From Carettochelys insculpta (lineage: Eukaryota > Chordata > Testudines > Carettochelyidae): a DNA stretch of 64,000 nt. This document shows, one piece after another, positions 1 through 10,995 of this stretch. The notes beneath the pieces were generated by a model, which made no database searches, had not been told where the DNA came from, and saw only the letters and a program-made list of their open reading frames with translations. Position numbers and translations under genes: made by a program. The DNA lies in NCBI RefSeq assembly GCF_033958435.1, contig NC_134137.1:224171501-224235500 (forward strand), read 5' to 3'. How positions within the stretch are numbered: the first letter of the stretch is position 1; each line of letters opens with the position of its first letter.

Positions 1-249
1 AATAGCTTAACAGCTACTTTCTGCTGCTGGGAAAAAAATTGCAAGCAGTAGAGCTGCTCTCAAGACATTGCGAGGAGAGAGAGTGACTCTTCATTTAAAA
101 AAAAAAAGTAGTTCTCCTAGATCAGCAGCCCTGGAGACTAGGGCAACTAGCTGTCCTGATCTTACAAGGACAATCCCAATATTTGGGGGTTTGTCTTATA
201 TAAGCATTTATAACCCCATAGCTCCTGTCTCAATAGTTCACATTTGCTG

Positions 250-475
250 TCTGCCACAGAAAAGTAGCTGTGTTAGTCTATTTTCACAAAACATAACAGC
301 AGTCTTGTAGGACTTTAAAGACTAACAAACTAACTAATTTATTAGGTGATGAGCTTGATGAGCTTTAGGGGCAGAGATCCACTTCTTCAGATCTGGACAT
401 TCTCTAGATCTGAATTTCTAGATCTGAGGAAGTGGGTCTGTCCCACAAAAGCTCATCACCTGATGGATTTTTTAA
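250..475 (+). repeat. Penelope-like terminal repeat with hammerhead-like core
   Basis: The segment starts with a GTGTTAGTCTATTTTCAC block and contains two inverted halves, about 345-400 and 422-463. The inner strand reads GGTGATGAGC and the outer strand GCTCATCACC, so they can pair. The second half carries CTGAGGA, a GTGGG/CCCAC stem and AAAAGC. This resembles the CUGANGA - stem II - GAAA layout of a hammerhead ribozyme with the G of GAAA lost. Penelope-like elements are known to carry such ribozymes in their terminal repeats. Assigning this copy to them is inference; no reverse transcriptase is visible nearby. Confidence 0.45.
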
Positions 476-1544
476 GTGTTTTAAGTGTAACATGCCTGCT
501 TACTGACTGTCTGGTCACTTTACTGGGAGACAGGATTCTTCTCCCAGACATCAGGATGTGCACAGCTGAGAAATCATCATCTTCCAACTTCTCTCTGCCC
601 CTACCTTTTCCCCAACATGGAGAAACCACCTCTGGAATTGGGAGGATGTGTGATACTTCCAATCCAACCCATCTCTGATGGCACTAAGTACCAGCTTGGG
701 ATTTCAGTGAACTGCCCTCCACAAGGAACTTGACTGAGCACTACCCATGCATTTCATACAGGCTGCAATGGTAGCAGCTACTGACCTGAATCAGATTTGA
801 TCACGCACTCTAGGTCAGGTAAAACTCCAGAGGTCTGTGGTGTTCCTTGTGGTAGAGAAGAGGGAAGGAGGCACTAATTCTCTGAGGAGGCTACCCTATA
901 AACAGAGAACCTATGGTTCTTTCTGGCTTTTCAGCTGCCAGATTGACTAACATAGCCTGTGCTGCATAGCATCAGACCTCAGGGCTTCCTGAAATCTTGG
1001 TCTGGACTCCACTCTCATGAAAGAGACTGTTGCTTGCACTGCAAACCTTTTATTAATCCCTGGAATCTTCAAGTCTTCCTGGATTTCAGGAACTTACCCA
1101 CTGACCATTAACAACAGTTTTAGGGCAGCAGTCTCACTTAGGAGTCCCAGACCACATGGGGGGCTGCGTTTCAGGGGATCCACCAAGAAGGCCAGCTTGA
1201 GGCTCACTGGAGTCCTAGGCAGACAGCTGAAGCCCTGCTGCCTGGAGCCCTGACATCTGAGGCTAAAGCCAAACCCTCAGCAACTTAGCCTTGCAGAGCC
1301 ACCTGTGGCACGGGGCCCAGACCACTTGCCTAGGTAGCTACCGCTTAATGATGCCCCAGAGGCTTTACACAGAGGCACTGAATGAATTTGTACAACGGGG
1401 AGTTCTGCTGAAAGCTGTAAAGCCTGGATATGAAGAAAACCGCTTCAAGCCAAGGGGTGTAACTGCACCCTTATAAGAGGGGTGAACAGCCACTGGGGCC
1501 TCCAGGGCATGATGGGAGGTAGAGCCTGGTTCCACATGCCCAGA
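476..1544. other. Unique DNA, no gene seen
   Basis: Short open frames occur on both strands, but none has a recognisable domain, and neighbouring frames are equally open. No repeat family was recognised. Confidence 0.5.
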
Positions 1545-1830
1545 AGGTGTGGGGCCCAGGGCAGAAGTGGCAGGGCCTAGAGGAGTCAGCCATTAGCATC
1601 ACTCAGACCACAGCACCGGGCCCCCATCCCCCCTGCTCTGAGGCCCCCCTGCTCGGAACCATGTGGAGAGGCAGAGTAGCGCTGCCGTGGCATTTCAGAG
1701 GGACCTGGAGCTCTGGCCACTGCTACTGCAACAATGCCGAAAGTTCTGGGCCCCTTTGAAATGCCATGTCACAGTGTAACTGCCCCACTCCCCTTTCACC
1801 CTCCCCTTTGGCAGGCCTGACCTTTATTGC
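1545..1830 (+). repeat. GC-rich dispersed foldback repeat, copy 1
   Basis: CATTTCAGAGGGACCTGGAG near 1690 faces GGGCCCCTTTGAAATGCC near 1748, forming imperfect inverted arms around a GGCCACTGCT core. The same arrangement and flanking phrases (GGGCCTGA, a GCAACTGCCCC-like block) recur at 24900, 51600 and 61690. The class is unknown to me; I see no coding capacity. Confidence 0.5.
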
Positions 1831-2645
1831 AGCACTTACACTTTCATATGCAGCAAATCCTTTGTTGGGATGCAGGTGAGCCCTGGAGTTTTTATGAAAT
1901 GCTGGTGGTGGGGGAGGGGGAGTGCAGAAATAAAAAGGTGGCAAATGCCTGCTTCAGGGAATGCCTCATATGCCTTTGCTTTGATTGAATAGTCTTTCAT
2001 CATGTAAGAATGACTGCTTGTATGAATGCTTATCTCTGAGAAGGCCTGTAAATACAGACACTTGTTTGAAAGCCTCTGAACCATTTGCCCCTCTGTACAT
2101 GGCTTATGCGAGGGCCTATTTTTTTAGGGGGCACCACAGGGATATTTTGCTTTGGGAGGGGCAGTGGATAAACAGCAAAGGATTGTGTCTTGCTTCTCTA
2201 CACTCCCAGGAGCCATTCAGTCCAGGGAACACCTAATCTGGATCTGGTTCAGAGATGGGCTGGTATTGGTTTGTGACAACACTTGCCAGAAAAGTTCCCA
2301 GTCCCAGCAGGCAAGCTGACAGCCTTGCTGGGCCCCTAGACAAGATACAGGTGGGGTGGATCCATGCTTCTGGCAGGGACATGGCCTCCCAGAGAAAGCA
2401 TCTGGGCTGGGGCAGCCAGCCCTCAGCACTCTCTGGATCACAACCCCATCCTGCCGCTGTACACAGCATGCAGCCTGAGGCTCTGCCGAATGACACGGTG
2501 GGCTTTGGTGGTGGTTTTAAGCATCCGAGTCTCCATCCGACGTAACTTCCTCTTCACCCCACCCCCTGTTGGCAAGCCTGAATCCAAAATTGCTGTGTGT
2601 ATACTCTAATTCAGGAAGTGTGACAGGAGCGCCTCCCACCATACA
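1831..2645. other. Unique DNA, no gene seen
   Basis: Overlapping small frames on both strands at 2217-2609 are mutually exclusive and low in information, with no domain. Confidence 0.45.
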
Positions 2646-2649
2646 CACC

Positions 2650-2790
2650 CAAAAGGAGCCAATAGCTTAGTGTTTAGGGCACCTGCCAGGGAAGCAGACT
2701 CAGCTTCAAATCCCTGGGTTGAAACCGGCAGAAGAGGGAGTCAAATCTTTGTTACCTGCCACCTCGGTGTGTGTTGTAGTGACCAGGGAA
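2650..2790 (+). repeat. tRNA-like SINE fragment
   Basis: AATAGCTTAGTGTTTAGGGC resembles a tRNA A-box region, and GCTTCAAATCCCTGG about 40 bp downstream resembles a B box. The tRNA-like part is followed by non-tRNA sequence. It is degenerate and lacks a full cloverleaf, so this is a SINE relic and not a tRNA gene. Confidence 0.4.
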
Positions 2791-2892
2791 TGAAGAGACA
2801 CATCCGTGCACATTGTTTTGACTAAAAATTCAGGCCCTGGAAGTGAGAACTCTATCCCAACTGAAGTTCAATCAACACTGGTACATCTCAAT

Positions 2893-3603
2893 GGCTACGT
2901 CTACACGTGAAGCCAACATCGAAATAGTTTATTTCGATGTAGCAACATCGAAATAGGCTATTTCGATGAATAACGTCTACACGTCCTCCAGGGCTGGCAA
3001 CGTCGATGTTCAACTTCGACGTTGCGCGGCACCACATCGAAATAGGCGCTGCGAGGGTACGTCTACACGCCAAAGTAGCACACATCGAAATAAGGGTGCC
3101 AGGCACAGCTGCAGACAGGGTCACAGAGTGGACTCAACAGCAAGCCGCTCCCTTAAAGGGCCCCTCCCAGACACAGTTGCACTAAATAACACAAGATACA
3201 CAGAGCCGACAACTGGTTGCAGACCCTGTGCCTGCAGCATGGATCCCCAGCTGCCGCAGCAGCAGCCAGAAGCCCTGGGCTAAGGGCTGCTGCCCACGGT
3301 GACCATAGAGCCCCGCAGGGGCTGGAGAGAGAGCATCTCTCAACCCCCCAGCTGATGGCCGCCATGGAGGACCCAGCAATTTCAACGTTGCGGGATGCGG
3401 ATCGTCTACACGGTCCCTACTTCGACGTTGAACGTCGAAGTAGGGCGCTATTCCGATCCCCTCATGAGGTTAGCGACTTCAACGTCTCGCCGCCTAACAT
3501 CGAAGTTAATTTCGAAATAGCGCCCGACGCGTGTAGCCACGACGGGCGCTATTTCGAAGTTAGTGCCACTACTTCGAAGTAGTGTGCACGTGTAGACACA
3601 GCT
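2893..3603 (+). mobile_element. Harbinger-type MITE, copy 1 (711 bp, TSD AAT)
   Basis: The left end GGCTACGTCTACACGTG faces the right end CACGTGTAGACACAGCT. The element is flanked by AAT at 2890-2892 and 3604-3606. The ends and subterminal sequences match the autonomous element at 32852-37492 in inverted orientation. It keeps the transposase-side start region (ATGGATCCCCAGCTGCC at 3240, followed after a dozen codons by a stop). On the other side it keeps the region of the Myb-gene start (ATGGCGGCCATCAGCTG read on the minus strand near 3365). Everything between is deleted. It is nonautonomous; open frames inside it are remnants. Confidence 0.88.
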
Positions 3604-3606
3604 AAT

Positions 3607-6478
3607 GTGAAAAAAATGGTGGTTTGACAATAGGGCATTCTCAGATGAGGAAAAGTTTTGTTGAAAAACTCCTGACCAGAGCTCTATGGGAGCTGGGAAT
3701 GAGAAGGGGGCCGGACCATGAAAGAGAAGCTGGAGAAGCTGGAGGCAGAACTGGGCTTAAAACATGACAGGGAGTGCTTGGGCAGGAGCTGTGTCACAGC
3801 AGGGGTGACAGGAGCAGGGCAGGCTGATGACTGTGAGAAGACTTGGGTAGGGTGGTGAGGTCAGGGCTGAGTTGGAGCAGAGGATGGAAACAGGGCGAGG
3901 TGACAGGGGCTGGGATGAAGGGAATGCTGGAGCAGGGTCAGGGAAAGATTCTTGGGGCATTTTCTGATTTGTATTTCACCTGTCCTCCACATGAAGAGAG
4001 TTTTTAACTTTGACGCTTGCAGATCACTTGTGCCCTCCTCCCTCAACCCTACTACAAGAGAGGAACACATCCACTGAGCCGGATCTCCCTGTCCTGGGCT
4101 GCTCTCAGCTTCATTACCACGCCGTGTCCCTCCCTGACAGGGCCTAACAAGGCACTGCCCTTGGACTCCTTCATAGATGTCACCCAATAAAGACATCTAT
4201 AAATATGGGCACATTAGAGCTCACCATCTGGCTGTACCTTTTAGGCTGCTCCCCTCCCCACAGATCAGTGCACATGAAGAGTGCTGCAGCCAATAAATTA
4301 TCCCCGTCTCCTGCTCCAGCATACACAGACACCACATGCACAACGGCCTGAGCTGTCGGGTTCTTCATCAAAGCGAAACATCAAGCCCAGCACAGCCCCT
4401 ACTCTCGCTCCCCTCTCCACCCTGAACACTGGCTGTCTGCTGACACATAGTCCACCTCTCCGACTTCCTCGGGTAGTGGCAAATTCATCCCATCCATTTC
4501 AGTTACACCAGGGAAAGACCTTTTTCATCCACTCCATTCACTCCTACATATTCCCAATATACCCTCAGCCACAGATTAGACTCTGCTGCCTAAGCTCGTC
4601 TCCATCTTTCCCCACACCCCCACCATCTTCCCTTTTGATCTATTTTCCTTTCTGCCCCTCGTTCACGTTCCCCACTTCTCCCCACACCCTTTTCCTCCCC
4701 TCCCCATCTCAAACGCCATTAACTGCCTGACCAAGTGCTCAGAGAGGTGCCTACAAATGGAGGAGTTCAATGAACTGCTACAACACATCACATCCCTTCC
4801 CAATCCTGAAGCCACAGGACAGCTAAGAAGACTGCATTTCCTTGGAAGGACATGAATGTTTGATATCCCCCTCCCACCTCTTCTCTCTAATTATTCTCTT
4901 ATTTTAAAACACCAGCTCACATGCAATATTTAAATAAAGCTGTTTTTGAGTCACAATCAGCTGGCAATCAACAAGACATCCTCTTGAGACATATAAAAAT
5001 TGGTGTACACCCTATTATTCAGCTGAGAAGAGAGGGCAGGTGGGGCACTGTTTGAGAAAGCTGGTCCAAGCACCGAGTTACAATGCCAATCTGTGACATC
5101 TAAAGGCTTAGATTCAAACACCAATTAAGTCAGCACAAGTGAAATAAGATTTGTGGTCTCAGCCTGGTCCCTAGTGCATGTTTATCCAAACTGAAAAAGA
5201 CATCATACATTCCAGCATAGCAATCTTTGTTCAGGAGATAATTGGAATAGCAGGGGGCACAGCAAGTTAGGAGTGAATTGCAGTGACAGAACCAAAGGGG
5301 CATAGGACTGGACCAACAGGCGTGGGGGTCTGCCGGGAAGGAGTGTGGGACATTTACAGAGCTGCATGGGGAGCCCATGACTGGAACAGCAGAGTGTGCT
5401 GTAGGTCAGGAGTGAGGGGCATTAGAAAAGGGGTGTGTGTGTGTGCACGTGCATGTGCACTGTAGGAATAATGTGGCATTACAGCAACTCCCCCACTCCC
5501 ACGCTGACGCCTGATCCAGTTGAGCTATGCTGATTTACATCAACTGTGGATTTAGCCCCCCTGCATGTTCACAGGTCTGTCACCTACAGGTCATGGAATG
5601 CGGTCAGAATCCTGAGAATATGTGGAGTGTCCTAACGTGACATCAAAAAACGACTGACTGTACCAAGAACTCTACAATGGCAACTGTAAGGCAGATGATC
5701 AGCTGTGACTGCAGGCAGCTTTGCCTCTGCTCAGGCAGCTGTACCAAAGGGCATGTGGCAGCATCTGTGCCAGTGTGCTGACAGATGTCTCAGTGTGCAT
5801 GGAAGCGGGGCTGTGGAAGCCAGTGAGCAGCTGTGTATTGTGACTATGTGCTGGGATATTTATTTGCATGAAGGCAGCCGTGCCAATGACGAGGTGACAG
5901 GGCAGGGTGGGAGGTGCAATCTGGTGGGCACACATCCCCTGGATAACCAGTAGATGAACACTTGAGCTTGTGGAGGGATCTCTGTGCCCACAGATGGGGG
6001 AAGGAGGTGTGATGGGGTATACAAACCCTGCACTGGCATGGAAGTGGGTAGTTTGCTTTGGGAGGGAGCAGCCTGGCTCCAACCCATATGCAGATCATGC
6101 TAGGGGTACACAAGGAATCAGAGGGAATTCTGCTCAGAAGTAACAGACTGCTGAGCTTCTCCCACCTCAGAGAGAGGGCTGACAGCCAGCGGAATCCCCT
6201 GAATTGAAGGGGAAAGGAGCCAAGGCTGGCAGCAGAACTCAGTAAGCCCCAAAGTGGACATTGTTGCTCCCAGGACCCTCTGGGGGAAGAGAGGCCCCTA
6301 CTCTTCAGGCAGATGCATCCAGCTGTTCTTTACTTTTCTCTTGTTTAATCCTTTTTGTTGAGTGGTGACACTGGGACACAGAGAGATGACAAGCCCATTG
6401 AAAACCCTCTGTATGGAAGGTATTTGCCAACATGCTAGAAAGCAGCAGCTGCTGGTATGGAGCATGCGGAGTCACACA
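3607..6478. other. Unique DNA, no gene seen
   Basis: Includes purine-rich GGAGCAGGG-type low complexity at 3690-3960 and pyrimidine-rich low complexity at 4600-4700. The latter makes a Pro/Ser-rich 149-codon frame that looks accidental. A short (GT)n-like run lies near 5430-5460. No splice-linked exons or domains were recognised. Confidence 0.5.
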
Positions 6479-8600
6479 AAATCATAGGGCTGGAAAGGAG
6501 CACAGGAGGTCATCTAGTCCAACCCCCTGCTTCAAGCAGGATCAACCCCAACCAAGTCATCCCAGCCAGGACCTTGTCAAGCCAGGGCTTAAAAACCTCT
6601 AGGGATGGAGAATCCACCACTTCACTAGGCAACACATTCCAGGTGAAGTAGTTTTTCTTAATATCCAACCTACTCCTCTCCTTCTGTAACTTCAGACTAT
6701 TGCTCCTCATTCTGATATCTGACACCACTGAGAACAGTTTCTCTCCATCCACTTTAGAGCTTGCCTTCAGGAACTTGATGCTGCTATTAAATCACCCCTC
6801 AGTCTTCTCTTCTGCAAACTAAACAAGCCCAAATCCCTCAGCCTATCCTCATAGGTCATGTGCTCCAGCCCCTTAATCATTTTGTTGCCATCTGCTGAAC
6901 CTGCTCCAGCACATCCACATCCTTTTTATACGGAGGGGCCCAAAACTGGACACAACACTCCAGATGTGGCCTCACCAGTGCCAAATAGAGGGGAACAACA
7001 ACCTCTCCAGATCTGCTTGAAATGCTTCTCCTAATGCATCCTAACATGACATTAGCCTTCTTGGCTACAAGGGCACGCTGTTGACTCATATCCAGACTTT
7101 CATCCACTATAATCCCTATGTCCCTTTCCATTGTACTGCTGCTTAGCCAGTCAGTCCCCAGTCTGTAACAATGCTTGGGATTCTTCCACCCCAAGTGCAG
7201 GACTTGTTGAACCACATCAGATTTCTTTTGGCCCAATCCTCCAATTTATCCAGGTCACTCTCGATCCTATCTCTACCCTCCAAAGTATCTACCTCTCCCC
7301 CTAGCTTAGTGTTGTCCACAAACTTGCTGAGGGTGCAATCCAGTCCCTCGTTCAGGTCATTAATAAATATGTTGAACAACACCATTCCCAGAACCGAGCC
7401 TTGCAAGACTCTGCTTGAAACTGACTGCCATCCAGATGTTGAGCCATTGACCACGACACGTTAGGCCTAACCATCAAGCCAGCATTGTATCCATCTTATA
7501 GTCCATGGATTTAACCTATACTTCCTTAACTTATGGGCAAGAATGCTGTGGGAGACTGTATCAAAAGCTTTGCTCAAGACAAGGTGTATCACACCCACTG
7601 ACTTCCCCATGTCCACACAGCCTGTTACCTCATCATAGAAGCTAATCAGATAGGTCAAGCACACCTTGCCCTTGGTGAATCCATGTTGACTATTCTTGAT
7701 CACTTTCCTCTCTTCCAAGTGCTCCAAAATGGATTCCTTGAGGATCCCCTCCATTATTTTCACAGGGATTGAAGTAAGGCTGACAAGTCTATAGTTCCCT
7801 GGATTGTCCTTTCCTTTTCTAAAGATGGGCACTACATTTGCCTTTTTCCAGTCATCCAGGATCTCTCCTGATCTCCAAGGGTCTTCAAAGATAGTGGCCA
7901 AAAGCTAAGCAACGATGTCTGCCAATTTCCTCAGTACCCTTTGGTGCGTTATAGGCAGACCCATGGATTTGTGAACATCTAGTTTTTTCTAAATAGCTCA
8001 GAACTTGTTCCTTCCCCACAGATAGCTGCCCTGCACCTTCCCATACTGCGTTGTCTAGCACCATAGTGTGGTAGCTGTCCTTGTCCATGAAGACTGAGGC
8101 AAAAAAAAGCATTGGGTACTTCAGCTTTGCTTACATCATCTGTCACCAGGTTACCTTTCTCATCCAGTAATGGCCCCATACTTTCTTTGACAACCTTTTT
8201 ATTGTTAATATGCCTGTAAAAACACTTCTTGTTCCCTTCACGTTGCTTTCCAGCTGCAGTTCCAATTGTGCTTTCACTTTCCTGATTATTCTCCAGCATT
8301 CTCCAGCCATATGTTTATACTCATCCTTAGTCAACTGTCAACATTTCTGTTTCCTGTACACCTCCTTTTTGAGTTTAAGCTGACCAAGGATTTCCCTGTT
8401 AAGCCAGGCTGGTTGCCTACCGTATTTGCATTTCTTACTATGCAGCAGGATGGTTTGTTCCTGTACTTTTAGTACAACTTCTTTAAAATACTGCCAGTTC
8501 TCTTGAACTCTTTTCCCCTTCATCTTCATTTCCCAGTGGATCCTGCCCATAAGTTCATGCATGCACTCCCTATAATGGGCATTTTGGGCGGTAGAGATAG
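6479..8600 (-). mobile_element. CR1 LINE, 5'-truncated, decayed
   Basis: Read on the minus strand, the 3' end lies at 6479 with the CR1 tail phrase GACTAGATGACCTCCTG. Upstream, several frame-shifted segments encode a CR1 ORF2. These are the linker before the reverse transcriptase (8338-8562), the RT fingers and palm with NYRLVSLTSIPVKIMEGILK and KAFDTVSHSIL (7467-7901), and the catalytic-box region (7143-7454). The C-terminal part with ARVALVAKKANVMLG-like sequence is at 6877-7236. The endonuclease half is missing. Length and frameshifts mark an old dead copy. Confidence 0.88.
6877..7901 (-). pseudogene. CR1 ORF2 reverse transcriptase remnant
   Basis: This is the best-preserved coding part of the CR1 copy. 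The first segment (7901 to 7467) holds RT motifs ending in NPWTIRWIQCWLDG. The next (7454 to 7143) runs from VNGSTSGWQSVSSRVLQGSV through the catalytic box. There the usual FADD reads FVDN (about 7311-7322), so one catalytic aspartate is replaced. The third (7236 to 6877) carries the thumb and C-terminal region ending [20 protein letters not shown]. Joining them requires crossing stops or frame changes, so no functional enzyme can be made. Confidence 0.85.
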
Positions 8601-8647
8601 ACAGCCAGCTGGTGGGAAAAGCTAAGGATAAAATTTCTTAAAATAGT

Positions 8648-9332
8648 TCTTGTCTATGTTACCATGTTTTGTCCCCCAAAGGCAGGTTTTGGTGACAAAA
8701 CAGCGAGAGCGTTCACACACTGCAATGCAACTTTTGCCCAGGAAAACACCTCCTTTCAGTGACAAAAGAATTCTACCCATAAGAGAGACTTTTTCATCCT
8801 CCCTTTATTGTCAGCTAAGAGCTAGTGTGGACTCCGATGTTTGTTTTGTCGACGGAACTGGCTTCCACCGATATCCCACAATGCCTACCCTGATGGCTCT
8901 GAGCAGCCTTTTGATCTCTGCTCCTCGCAGATGTACCCTCTTCCCCTTTCAAAGCTAGTGGAAGTATCTGACAGCTGAGTGTGCCATTCTGTTTGGGAGC
9001 AAAGAACAAATGATTGGACTGTTCCTGTTCTGCTCTTCCCTAGCCACAGAGCGACATGCAGACTGCCCCTGCAGCAGGAGGGAGACAGATTGCTGTGGTG
9101 CTCTGACATTCTTCAACTCAGGCAGCTCACAGAATTACTCATGATGTCACTCCCAGCAGTGACACAGACCCACAGTGCATTGCTCACACTGTCAGTGATG
9201 GTGCCCCCAATGTGGACCTGACCTGTTAACAGAGGGAGCAAGTACAAAAAACCCTATGGTGATTTTTGTTTTGTCTAATTTTGGCTATCAACATAAGTTT
9301 TACCAACAAAACATGGTAGTGCAGATATACTC
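8648..9332. mobile_element. MITE with CTATGTTACCATGTTTTGTC-type ends
   Basis: The left end reads TGTCTATGTTACCATGTTTT. The reverse complement of the right end reads TATCTGCACTACCATGTTTT. These diverged terminal inverted repeats enclose about 680 bp without coding potential. GTTTTGTCGACGGAAC near 8842 resembles the internal motif of other reptile MITEs of this type. Edges are uncertain by several bases and no target-site duplication is clear. Confidence 0.6.
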
Positions 9333-9687
9333 TTGAATACAGGAGGTCGGCTCTGCTGCAATGTGGTCTCACTGTGCAATGACATGACAACTTCTGTCAC
9401 ATTAGGTGACCTAGGGTTTGTTAATAGCTGCTTCTTTGGCAATAGGGACAGGAAACCCAACTTTTGTTAAAGAATAGTAATGAATAATAATTAATAAATA
9501 TCATAATTATAAATATTATAGGGCTTTTCACTGAGAAGGATTCCCATGTGCCTTATATAATATACCTGTGGAAAGCAGTAATGATATAATAGCACACACA
9601 AACACAACACAATAGGTTTAAGATAAGAAATGAAGAAGAATGCTGCATGTGACTGAAACTGCTGGGTTAGGGGGTATAAGGAGACAA

Positions 9688-10409
9688 TATTATTGGCATT
9701 TACAACAAGCTGTACACTCACACCAAAACGCAAGTCTACAGAGCCTGCATCCTCAGCACCCTCCTTTATGGCAGCGAGACTTGGATCCTGTATGCCCGCC
9801 AGGAAAAGAGGCTAAACGTCTTCCACTTGCGCTGCCTCAGGCGCATCCTTGGAATATCATGGAAGGACAGAATTATCAACACTGCCGTCCTCGAGCAAGC
9901 TGGAATCCCAACCATGCACACCCTCCTCAGGCAGCGTCGACACCGCTGGCTTGGCCACGTCCACAGGATGAACGATGGAAGGATTCCAAAAGACATCCTG
10001 TATGGTGAGCTAGCCTCTGGCAAAAGACCCCCCGGACGCCCCCATTTGTGTTACAAAGATGTCTGCAAGAGAGACCTCAGAGAGGTAGACATCGAGCTGG
10101 ACAACTGGGAAGAACTAGCAGACGACCGCGGCAGATGGAGGCAGGGGTTACACAAGGGCCTTCAGAAGGGCGAGTTGAAGATCAGACAGCTAGCAGAGGA
10201 GAAACGAGCGCACAGAAAGCACAATAAGGACTTGCCAGACACCCACTACATCTGCAAGAGATGCAGCAAGGACTGTCACTCTCGTGTGGGTCTTTATAGT
10301 CACAATAGACGCTGTAAATGAAGTCCTCAATTGAAACTTTAAAGGGCGCGATCCATAGTCTATGCAGACTGAAGGATGCCTACTACCACTACTACTATTA
10401 TTGGCATTT
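9688..10409 (+). mobile_element. 5'-truncated LINE with perfect 14-bp TSD, copy 1
   Basis: TATTATTGGCATTT occurs at 9688-9701 and again at 10396-10409, bracketing a LINE 3' end at 9702-10395. The insert has the end of a reverse transcriptase ORF, a short 3' UTR (AAAGGGCGCGATCCATAGTC) and a TACTACCACTACTAC tail. The same 3' end occurs at 55064-56769. The clade is uncertain. The C-terminal GSETW...LRRILGISWKD block and the terminal Cys/His finger recall RTE-like or related non-LTR elements. The intact frame and perfect TSD suggest a fairly recent insertion. Confidence 0.88.
9702..10321 (+). pseudogene. LINE ORF2 C-terminus (partial, open)
   Basis: The frame is open from the truncated 5' edge to a stop at 10319-10321 and encodes about 205 residues. 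It starts after the catalytic RT motifs, with NKLYTHTKTQVYRACILSTL. It then has the GSETW block, LGHVHRMNDGRIPKDILYGE, and a C-terminal finger of pattern C-K-R-C...C-H-S-R-V-G-L...H-N-R-R-C-K. It lacks endonuclease and RT catalytic parts, so it cannot act alone. Confidence 0.82.
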
Positions 10410-10683
10410 GTTGAAGATACTGTCATTAATATAAATTCCCATAGCAGCCTGTTTTTTTGCTTTTTTTTCCTACTTGGCATTTTCTCATCCCAATACTGAT
10501 GCAACCTGTCTTTTGAGCCCTGACAAGATTTGATTCCATTTCCTAACAGTTCAGCTACAGCATTTCAGTTTCAGATAAGTCTCTGAGGAGGTGGAAGATC
10601 TTGTTCCTCAGAGGTTCGGAGTAGGGTGAGGAACACACATTCCAATTCTTTAGAGACTTATGTCTCTTTAAGACTGGGAAATA

Positions 10684-10995
10684 GGGATGTTAATGGTTAC
10701 CTGGTTAATCCTCAAGTCTCACCCTGTGGTTGAGGCTTTCTGTTTATGGTTAAATGGCATGGGCTGGATCAGCCCTCTGCCCACAATGGGCTGTTAAAGC
10801 CCCGCTGGGCTGGCTATGGGTGGGGGATGCTCCAGTGCTGTGGGTGGGAACTCACCAGCCTGACTGGAGCAGCACTAGTCAGCAGCAGCCTTGGGAGCAC
10901 TGTGGGCAGGGAGGGCCACTTCAGCTCAGCTGGGTTGAAGAGCCATCCCTCCCCCCTTGGGCTGCACCCCCTCACTGAATCCATTAATCTGGGCT
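10684..10995. repeat. Possible dispersed repeat starting GGGATGTTAATGGTTA
   Basis: The start AGGGATGTTAATGGTTACC followed by a GGCTGGGG-rich body resembles a dispersed repeat I associate with turtle genomes. No second copy was found in this window, so this is a weak assignment. Confidence 0.25.

Noticed and set aside
2650..2790. tRNA gene
   Set aside because: A- and B-box-like motifs but no foldable cloverleaf; better explained as a SINE.
4281..4730. 149-codon Pro/Ser/Leu-rich frame
   Set aside because: Arises from a pyrimidine-rich tract; no domain.
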